A stretch of DNA of 64,000 bases, from the NCBI GenBank assembly GCA_946498245.1, contig CAMMNN010000009.1, positions 1-64,000 on the forward strand, read 5' to 3'. This DNA is from an uncultured Clostridium sp. (GTDB taxonomy: Bacteria > Bacillota > Clostridia > Lachnospirales > Lachnospiraceae). This document shows, one piece after another, positions 58,090 to 64,000 of this stretch; the first letter of the stretch is position 1; each line of letters opens with the position of its first letter. The notes below the pieces were generated by a model that worked only from the letters and a program-made list of their open reading frames with translations, did no database searches and had not been told where the DNA came from. The position numbers and the translations under genes are program-made.

Positions 58090-59438
58090 GGAAAAGGTAT
58101 TTATTGATGTTACTGGCATCAGCAATGGTGATAGGAGGTTGTTCGGGAAATACGGAGAGAGAGACTGAAGCAACGGAGGCAAAGACAACGGCAGAAGAAA
58201 TATCGCCAGAACAAACATCAGCGGAACAGGAATCCGGAAACGACGGAGTGATAGAATTAGAATTTTGGCACGCTTTAGAAAACCAATACGAAGGTACATT
58301 AAATCGTGTTGTCGAAGAATTTAACGAGTCCCAGGATTCTATTGTGGTAACGCCTTTATATATTGGAGATTATGCAGCCTTGAATGAAGCTATCGTTACC
58401 GCTCATGCGGCGGGAACTGCACTTCCTGGGCTGGCAATGGCTAATATTCCGTATGTATCGGGATATGGATCTGGTGGTGTATGTGAAGATTTGGGGCCAT
58501 ACATAGAGAGGGATAATTTTGAAATTGACGATTTTGGAGAAGGTTTGCTCCAGGCGGGCCGTTATGGGGGGACTCAAATAGCACTCCCTTTCCTGGTATC
58601 TACAGAAGTCGTATTCTATAATCAGGATTTAATGGATGAGCTGGGGCTCCAAATACCGGAAAAATGGGACGAAATGCAGGCATTTTTAGAAGCAGGCTCT
58701 TTAGTAGACGAAAGAGGGAATACCAGTCGTTATGGAATGGTAATACCAGGATGGAATACATGGTATTATGGACCATTTTTTGTTAATAGCGGCCTGCAGA
58801 TGATTACGGAAGATAATGTAACGGATCTGGATTCTGAAAAATCGGTAGAGTTAGTGGAACAGTTACAGGACTGGTGCAATAACGGCTATACGTATCTGGC
58901 AGTAGGAGAGGATGCGGCATCGGTTATGCGGCAAAGATTCATGAAGGGCGAAGCGCTGTCTGTTGTTTATACCAGTTCCCTGTATGATACTATGGTTGAT
59001 ACTTGCGATTTTAAAATAGGAATGAGCTGGCTGCCAGAGAAAGAAACGAAGTTCGAGGAATTAGGAGGAAATGTTTTGTTTATTCCTGCAAAGAATGATC
59101 AGCAGGTGAAAGACGCAGCGTGGGAATTTTTGTCCTATCTAATGAGCAAAGAAGTCAACATGATTTGGGCCTCTGAGTCTGGTTATCTTCCTACCAGAAA
59201 GTCTGTACAGGAAACAGAGGAAGGAAAAGCATTTTTGGCAGAAAAACCGGCATTTCAGGTTGTTTTTGATAACTTGGATTTGATTACACCGCCAATCCAA
59301 AGATCGGATTGGAGCCAGGTTACAACTGTTTGGCAGAATTATATGGCAGAAATCATCCAGGAAGGCTTAAACGTAGAGGAAGCTCTCAGTGAAATGGCGC
59401 AGGAGATTAATGACATTTTAGCAGATTCGGCACCTTGA
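58086..59438 (+). CDS. extracellular sugar-type solute-binding lipoprotein, 450 aa
   Basis: A lipoprotein signal ends in VIGGC (Cys about 19), followed by a Thr/Glu-rich linker. The mature domain is an ABC cluster-1 (MalE/UgpB-like) binding protein: VIELEFWHALENQYEGTLNR (about 56-75), VVEEFNESQDSIVV, FLVSTEVVFYNQDLMDELGL (about 162-181), KWDEMQAFLEAG and FKIGMSWLPEKE. It captures an oligosaccharide or glycerol-3-phosphate-type ligand outside the cell. No permease or ATPase gene follows; the operon ends in a terminator, so it must work with a transporter encoded elsewhere or serve as a sensor. Pairing with the isomerase suggests one sugar pathway. Confidence 0.85.
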   Translation: MRKRYLLMLLASAMVIGGCSGNTERETEATEAKTTAEEISPEQTSAEQESGNDGVIELEFWHALENQYEGTLNRVVEEFNESQDSIVVTPLYIGDYAALNEAIVTAHAAGTALPGLAMANIPYVSGYGSGGVCEDLGPYIERDNFEIDDFGEGLLQAGRYGGTQIALPFLVSTEVVFYNQDLMDELGLQIPEKWDEMQAFLEAGSLVDERGNTSRYGMVIPGWNTWYYGPFFVNSGLQMITEDNVTDLDSEKSVELVEQLQDWCNNGYTYLAVGEDAASVMRQRFMKGEALSVVYTSSLYDTMVDTCDFKIGMSWLPEKETKFEELGGNVLFIPAKNDQQVKDAAWEFLSYLMSKEVNMIWASESGYLPTRKSVQETEEGKAFLAEKPAFQVVFDNLDLITPPIQRSDWSQVTTVWQNYMAEIIQEGLNVEEALSEMAQEINDILADSAP

Positions 59439-59540
59439 AAAAAGAGCGGAAAAGTGGACTTACTGCAAAAATACATTGTTTTTCTGCTTTTGTAATCGTA
59501 TCAGTTGTAAAGTTTTGTAAGAGTTTTAGAAAAAATATTA

Positions 59541-59583
59541 GGGTGCTGCAAAGTCATCAACCTAGATAATTTTGCAACGCCCT
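59541..59583 (+). terminator. intrinsic terminator of the isomerase/SBP operon
   Basis: The stem GGGTGCTGCAAA / TTTGCAACGCCC (one bulge) with a long loop is followed by TTCTTTTG. Confidence 0.6.
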
Positions 59584-59586
59584 TCT

Positions 59587-59752
59587 TTTGTGCGTTCTGC
59601 TCCACTACTTGTACTAAGGAGGGACCCGCGCAAAGCGTGGGAGGATTCCTTAGTGCCTGCGCAGATGCTATCCGGACGGAGTCCGGATTCTAATGCATCT
59701 GCTCCACTACTTGTACTAAGGAGGAACCCGCGCAAGACGTGGGAGGGATGAT
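59587..59752 (+). repeat. modular repeat: unit A tail, unit B copy 4, partial unit B copy 5
   Basis: The last bases of unit A (TTTTGTGCGTTCTGC) are followed by a complete unit B (59601-59702, with a perfect ATCCGGAC-GGA-GTCCGGAT hairpin) and by the first 50 bases of another unit B (59703-59752). The unit boundaries again fall at TCCACT. With 56654-56747 these bracket the isomerase/SBP segment as direct repeats. Confidence 0.8.
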
Positions 59753-59764
59753 GCCGCCTCTCCA

Positions 59765-61507
59765 TTACAGAGTGTCTAAACTTCTTTCCCAGGGTTCCTC
59801 AATGGTCAGGGTGGTGAGCAGATAACGAATCACTCCCGCAACCCGTTCTTCTTCATCCTCTTCATTTTGGATAGCCATTATCTGAATTAAGATGCCGGAA
59901 TCGGAAAGAGAAACGCCGTTGTGGAGGGTCTGGCCGTCAGTAAAGTGAATAGTCAGCAAATTGTGGCGATAGACAGAGCCGTCTTCTGCCGTCAAATCGG
60001 TAAAATCCTCTTCTTCTGATCGGTAGGCAAAGGAGAAATCCTGAAAAGAAGCCGACTTCCTAAATTCCCCAATAGGCTCTAACAGGCTATCCAGGGCCAT
60101 TTCTTCATCGGCTCCCTGATATACGCCCAGCATATAAACGGTTCCAGTGGACGGATCTGTAAACTGCCCCTCATAGTCAGTATTTTGAAAATCCCTGTCT
60201 ATTGAGAACAAAACTCCATTCTGTTCATATAAAACGAAAGATTCAGGACGTACCGGGCTGAACTGGGCTTGCTCCTTTTTATGAAAGTCAAAAAGTTCTC
60301 CTGTCATTGCAAAGCCGGCCATGGCCCCGACTCCGGCCATAACGACGCTCAAAGCCAGAGACAGGAAAAAAGAAGTCCACCGAGCTGGCACCGGCGCCTC
60401 CGGCGCAGCGGCTCCCGGAACCGGAGAAAAACCGGGATAGGCTTTTCCAATGGTCATTTTCCGGCGGCGATTGCCGGATACGCTATTAAGGGCATAGGAG
60501 ACTTTCCAAACCCATTTGGTTTCTTTCTCAATTTGAAGGTCGGGCAGGTACAGGACGATTCGCCTTAAAATACTGTCCGGCATTATTTCCTGAGCACGGA
60601 TAGAATGAATCACCCGCTTAATGGCATGGCTGGCCCGCCTCTGTTCCTCTTCAGTGAGGATTTCCCAGCGGAGCACCCGCCAAGCCCCCAGTTTTGCACT
60701 GAAACGGTAAGGCTCAATCCGGTTGAGCTGTGCCAGATCTACCCGCCACAGTTCTCCATTGGTACGGACAAAAACAAACTGCGGACTTTGAAATGGAGAA
60801 AGCCATGCCAGCAGATAGAAAAAAGCCAGAAGGGGGCCTGCAATGCTGCATAGAAGCGCCAAGAGGAGCGGAGTGGAAAAAAAGGCTTCATTGGCGGTCA
60901 AAGCCAATAGGAGACAAAGCCAAATACCAATAAAAAGGAAAACAGGCAGACACAGGCTCATTCTCAGCTTGCGGGTCCAGGACATATGAAAAGGGTATAC
61001 GCGGAAATCCGATTCAACAGCTTTTGGGGCTTCCGGGGTCAATTGAGGGTCGTCAGATTCCGGCGGCGCACTGACTGGCGTAGCGCGGCGAAAGGCGGCG
61101 GTCAGCGTGGGAACGGAACCCAGGAGGGTAAAAATGTAAAGCATAACCAGATTTCCCCAATAAGCGGCTACGTTGATGTAGCCGTATTTTAAAAGCCGCC
61201 CCAGGTCTTGAAAGGCAAAAAACACATCTGTGCCGTCCAGACGGGCTATGGCGACAGCAAAATTCAGATGGTTGCCTAAATAGGTCATAATAAGAGTCAG
61301 AATAGAGGCGATTACCGCCCCTTTGCGGCTCATGGCGCCGCCTAAAAGTTCATACCCCTTCATAGCGCATACTGCCAGAATCAGGCCGCTGATGGAAGCG
61401 ATATATCCTAACTGGCCAATGATTACGATAGAAGCTACGCCGATTAAGGATCCAAGAAAGGCGCCGACAAGGCCGGCCAATACGTTTTCACGCTTTTCAC
61501 TCTTCAT
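59765..61507 (-). CDS. large membrane protein of unknown function, 580 aa
   Basis: I do not recognise the family. The N-terminal part (about 1-150) has four hydrophobic helices, including GLVGAFLGSLIGVASIVIIG and IASISGLILAVCAMKGYELL, of the kind seen in small integral membrane families. Two more helices (about 185-240) precede a cytosolic domain (about 245-365) with VFVRTNGELWRVDLAQLNRI. A last helix (SFFLSLALSVVMAGVGAMAG, about 385-404) leads to an extracellular C-terminal domain (about 410-580: FVLYEQNGVLFSIDRDFQNT). It has its own minus-strand promoter and stands alone next to repeat units. Function cannot be inferred. Confidence 0.75.
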   Translation of the reverse strand: MKSEKRENVLAGLVGAFLGSLIGVASIVIIGQLGYIASISGLILAVCAMKGYELLGGAMSRKGAVIASILTLIMTYLGNHLNFAVAIARLDGTDVFFAFQDLGRLLKYGYINVAAYWGNLVMLYIFTLLGSVPTLTAAFRRATPVSAPPESDDPQLTPEAPKAVESDFRVYPFHMSWTRKLRMSLCLPVFLFIGIWLCLLLALTANEAFFSTPLLLALLCSIAGPLLAFFYLLAWLSPFQSPQFVFVRTNGELWRVDLAQLNRIEPYRFSAKLGAWRVLRWEILTEEEQRRASHAIKRVIHSIRAQEIMPDSILRRIVLYLPDLQIEKETKWVWKVSYALNSVSGNRRRKMTIGKAYPGFSPVPGAAAPEAPVPARWTSFFLSLALSVVMAGVGAMAGFAMTGELFDFHKKEQAQFSPVRPESFVLYEQNGVLFSIDRDFQNTDYEGQFTDPSTGTVYMLGVYQGADEEMALDSLLEPIGEFRKSASFQDFSFAYRSEEEDFTDLTAEDGSVYRHNLLTIHFTDGQTLHNGVSLSDSGILIQIMAIQNEEDEEERVAGVIRYLLTTLTIEEPWERSLDTL

Positions 61508-61560
61508 TCAGACTCTCCCCCTTATGTTAAAAATCCAAAAACTGAATCACTCCCACTAAG

Positions 61561-61589
61561 ATTATATCAAAGATGGGGGAGGGTGGCAA
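61561..61589 (-). promoter_or_regulatory. promoter of the 580-aa membrane protein gene
   Basis: On the minus strand TTGCCA (61589-61584) and TATAAT (61566-61561) are separated by 17 bases. Confidence 0.7.
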
Positions 61590-61755
61590 CGCTCACGGCA
61601 AAAGAAAACGCTTCCTTATGCGCCGATGATAAAGTTGTAAGTATTTATTAAGAGAAAAGCAAAGCAAAAAATCCACTCTTTTCCTATAATTAAAATACAG
61701 AAACAAAAAGGCAGTTTGCGGAGACAGCCGCCATAATGAAAGCAGGAGGAAGATT

Positions 61756-62523
61756 ATGAGAAGATTATATGTAATAGCAGCAGTGGGAACTATGGCAATG
61801 ATGGCAGGAGGCTGTGCGGGAACGGGAAGCCAGGTCACATTTCCGAGCCAAATTGAAGTAAGCCAGGGAACGGAGCATACCGTAACAGTAGAGAGTACGG
61901 AAACGGTTATGGCAGTGCCCGATGTGGCGGAGATTATGTTTACTGTGAGAACTAAGGAAACAGAGGCGGAGGCCTGCCAGCAAAAAAATCAGGAGACCCT
62001 TAGCAGCGTCCTGGAATATCTGAAAGGACAAGGGCTGGAAGATGGCTCCATTCAAACTTCCGGATATTATCTGAGTCCTATGTATAATTGGACAGAAGAG
62101 GAAGGACAGGTGTTGACAGGATACGAAATGAGTACTCAGATCACGGTTTCCGATATTCCCATAGAACAGGCCGGCGAGATTTTATCCGGAGCAGTAGATG
62201 CCGGAGCCAACTACATAGATTTCGTCCATTATCTGTGCAGCAGCTATGACCAGTATTATCAGGAAGCTTTGATGAAAGCTGTGGAGACGGCCAAAGTGAA
62301 AGCCGAAGCTTTGGGTGAGGCCGGAGGATTTCAGGTTTTAGACGTAGCGGAAATGGAAGAGTACGGGGAAGACCAGTCGGCCCGCTATCTGGCAAATTAC
62401 GCAGCAGCGGGACGGGCCACTTCATCAAGTTTTGCCGAAGAAAGCAGCTATGATGCTATGAATGTTTCAGCAGGGGAGCTGGAAATCCAGGCAAATCTTC
62501 GTGTTACCTTCCAGATTAAGTAA
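61756..62523 (+). CDS. SIMPL-domain (DUF541) lipoprotein, 255 aa
   Basis: The N-terminus carries a lipoprotein signal ending MMAGGC (Cys about 20). The rest matches the SIMPL domain: HTVTVESTETVMAVPDVAEI (about 41-60) with the VxxxPD pattern, YNWTEEEGQVLTGYEMSTQI, ALMKAVETAKVKAEALGEAG (about 174-193) and a C-terminal strand ending VRVTF-like (ANLRVTFQIK). SIMPL proteins form large ring-like assemblies in some bacteria and are linked to envelope stress in others. The ATG is preceded by GGAGGAAGATT. It is monocistronic, ending at a strong terminator. Confidence 0.88.
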   Translation: MRRLYVIAAVGTMAMMAGGCAGTGSQVTFPSQIEVSQGTEHTVTVESTETVMAVPDVAEIMFTVRTKETEAEACQQKNQETLSSVLEYLKGQGLEDGSIQTSGYYLSPMYNWTEEEGQVLTGYEMSTQITVSDIPIEQAGEILSGAVDAGANYIDFVHYLCSSYDQYYQEALMKAVETAKVKAEALGEAGGFQVLDVAEMEEYGEDQSARYLANYAAAGRATSSSFAEESSYDAMNVSAGELEIQANLRVTFQIK

Positions 62524-62579
62524 GGCGAGTCCCATGGGGCCGCTGCAAAAGCATAATTAGATACGTTCAATAAATTACG

Positions 62580-62631
62580 CCCAAAATCCAGGCTGGATCC
62601 ATAAAGAGGGAAATCCAGCCTGGATTTTGGG
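62580..62631. terminator. strong bidirectional terminator
   Basis: An 18-19 bp near-perfect inverted repeat, CCCAAAATCCAGGCTGGAT / ATCCAGCCTGGATTTTGGG, lies between the convergent SIMPL gene and the Sel1-repeat gene. Confidence 0.8.
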
Positions 62632-62711
62632 ATGCTAGGGCAAGGACATTGCTCTATTATCTAGTTTAGTGATTTTACAACATCATTTTTGTTCCTTTAG
62701 TATAGTTGCAA

Positions 62712-63965
62712 TTAATTGCCATCTGACATCATATCATTCATCATAACCTCGGTCATGATGTCCATCATAACATCACGGATCGTTCCTGCGGCCTTTGCTA
62801 CCAGTTGCCGGTTTTCCTCGTCTTTAAATTCTTCCATCTTTGCAAACGTCATCACAGACTGAAAATGTACAACTGCTATCTGCTGATTTTTTGATAAATT
62901 ATCAATGGACTCAATGAGTTCGTCTGCCTCATGTTCCGGCAGACTCATTATATTGGAAATCTTCCGGTCTGTTTTGGAGGTTCCGGACTGAACTTGCTGT
63001 ATCGCAGAAATGATGCCTTCTATTTTCTGCACCTTTGCCATTGCATCAAGAATTTCCGTTTCATCTTCCACATCACACGCCTTCTTGTACCACTTCAGTG
63101 CTTCTTGCAAATAATTCAGCGATGGATTGTTATAGAAATGGGCTTCTGCACACGGATAATATGCAGATTCCATACCCTGTTTAGCCGCTTTTTCAAGCCA
63201 CATAAGAGCTTTGCCTTTGTCTACTGCCGTACCGATCCCCTCGTCGCACATCAATCCGCAGTTGCATTGTGAGGTGGCATCGCCCAACTCGGCCGCTTTT
63301 TCAAACCAATAAAAGGCTTTGGTGTAATCCTCAGCCTGAAACGCTGCATTACCGGTCAAAAACATTCGCTCCCGTTCTTCCTCCTGTTGCTTATGCATAG
63401 CTTCGGCGGCCTTCCGATTTTCCACGTCTCCTCTGGGCGCTGGTGTGGGCTTTGGCTCCGATATTGGCTTTGGAGCAGGAGCAGGCTTTGGGGCAGGAGC
63501 AGGCTTTGGGGCAGGAGCAGGCTTCGGCTCCGGCACAGGCTTCGGAGCAGGAGCAGGTTTCGGCTCCGGTACAGGCTTTGGAGCAGGAGCAGGTTTCGGC
63601 TCCGGTACAGGCTTTGGGGCAGGAGCAGGTTTCGGCTCCGGCACTGGCTTTGGGGCAGCCGCAGGCTTTGGTGTGTGAGCGGCCGGCTGGCCAAGCATGG
63701 CAGATGCCTCCGCATGTCCCAACGATGCCGCCTTGCGAATGTATTTCATTCCTTCTTCCTGATTGGGCGGTATGTTTGGCCTGGTGAATCCTTCCAGTCT
63801 GACCAGACCATAATAATAACAAGCCTCAGCATTTTCACCTTTATGAGCAAGACCGTGTAGGGCAAGGTATGCGTGTCTGTTATCTCCATTCAGATAGTAA
63901 TCTCGTCCTTCGGCGACAATCTCCTCTTCCGTTTTTTTCTTCTTTCCAAATCCAAACAACCCCAT
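62712..63965 (-). CDS. Sel1/TPR-repeat protein with Pro-Lys repeat linker, 417 aa
   Basis: The protein starts MGLFGFGKKKKTEEE and has no signal peptide, so it is probably cytosolic. An N-terminal pair of Sel1-like repeats (about 25-95: ACYYYGLVRLEGF, GMKYIRKAASLGHAEASAML) is followed by a rigid linker of 12-residue repeats PKPVPEPKPAPA (about 98-177). Three more Sel1-like repeats follow (AFYWFEKAAELGDATSQCNC, ALMWLEKAAKQGMESAYYPC, ALKWYKKACDVEDETEILDA), then a helical C-terminus ending in Met/Asp-rich DVMMDIMTEVMMNDMMSDGN. Such repeats mediate protein interaction. GGAGGTACCT-type sequence precedes the ATG. Partner unknown. Confidence 0.8.
   Translation of the reverse strand: MGLFGFGKKKKTEEEIVAEGRDYYLNGDNRHAYLALHGLAHKGENAEACYYYGLVRLEGFTRPNIPPNQEEGMKYIRKAASLGHAEASAMLGQPAAHTPKPAAAPKPVPEPKPAPAPKPVPEPKPAPAPKPVPEPKPAPAPKPVPEPKPAPAPKPAPAPKPAPAPKPISEPKPTPAPRGDVENRKAAEAMHKQQEEERERMFLTGNAAFQAEDYTKAFYWFEKAAELGDATSQCNCGLMCDEGIGTAVDKGKALMWLEKAAKQGMESAYYPCAEAHFYNNPSLNYLQEALKWYKKACDVEDETEILDAMAKVQKIEGIISAIQQVQSGTSKTDRKISNIMSLPEHEADELIESIDNLSKNQQIAVVHFQSVMTFAKMEEFKDEENRQLVAKAAGTIRDVMMDIMTEVMMNDMMSDGN
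63435..63674. repeat. 36-bp in-frame tandem repeat (Pro-Lys linker)
   Basis: About six units of a 36-base repeat (plus strand GGCTTTGGAGCAGGAGCAGG then TTTCGGCTCCGGTACA) lie within the gene at 62712-63965 and encode PKPVPEPKPAPA on the minus strand. Units are nearly identical at DNA level, so copy number is probably variable between strains. Confidence 0.9.
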
Positions 63966-64000
63966 AATAGGTACCTCCCAATATAAAAATATATTTTATT

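Noticed and set aside
63387..63860. Plus-strand Gly/Phe-rich and Arg/Leu-rich open frames across the repeat
   Set aside because: They are antisense to the Pro-Lys linker, arise from the 36-bp repeat and lack ribosome binding sites.

Overview
The window looks like chromosome of an anaerobic Gram-positive gut bacterium of the Lachnospiraceae (Clostridium cluster XIVa). Supporting signs are strong AGGAGG ribosome binding sites, sigma-A promoters, a T-box leader on pheST, a DUF6465 Lys/Ala-rich protein, class III (glycyl-radical) ribonucleotide reductase, NfnAB, AddAB, a biotin-dependent sodium-pump decarboxylase operon and an anaerobic radical-SAM maturase. The species assignment is inference; no rRNA is present.

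Layout. 1-2760: the 3' end of tmRNA, then a small decaying accessory island (84-aa ORF, two coding remnants, an autoregulated ribbon-helix-helix regulator with three operator-like palindromes, a broken DUF4160/DUF2442 gene, a RelB/RelE-type toxin-antitoxin pair), flanked by two copies of a modular palindromic repeat. 2815-6655: HAD phosphatase and SLC13-type permease (minus), and a secreted DUF5722 protein. 6670-13400: T-box-controlled pheST, an acetyltransferase, enolase and a DUF6465 protein; one dispersed repeat with an internal terminator sits in the pheS leader and another before eno. 13500-19100: RsmF-type methyltransferase, RluA-type pseudouridine synthase and dinB (with a LexA box in its promoter), DacF-type carboxypeptidase, HMA-domain protein. 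19359-24597: membrane decarboxylase operon with two unrelated carboxyltransferases sharing one biotin carrier. 24800-28784: two exported cell-surface proteins with cadherin-like domains. 28928-33073: scpA-scpB-dUTPase-TPR lipoprotein-hflX. 33075-38000: tandem 110-bp palindromic repeats, then nrdD (NrdR boxes, structured leader, C-terminal redoxin fusion) and an AmtB-PII fusion. 38047-40010: MATE transporter and FMN-binding-like protein (minus). 40123-47339: addBA. 47426-52273: ThyX-like protein, dihydrofolate reductase, nfnAB, MATE. 52346-56462: secG, rnr, smpB, anSME-like maturase. 56585-59760: tRNA-Ala(CGC), then a second AT-richer accessory segment (sugar isomerase plus orphan solute-binding lipoprotein) flanked by the same modular repeat. 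59765-63965: large membrane protein, SIMPL protein, and a Sel1-repeat protein with a Pro-Lys repeat linker.

How it works together. The core genes cover DNA and nucleotide metabolism (nrdD, dut, dfr, ThyX-like, addAB, dinB, scpAB), RNA decay and ribosome rescue (rnr, smpB, tmRNA), translation (pheST, tRNA-Ala) and fermentative redox or sodium energetics (decarboxylase pump, NfnAB). The two accessory segments both start directly at the 3' end of an alanine-accepting RNA, and the repeat units at their borders share the TCCACT junction that contains the RNA's last bases.
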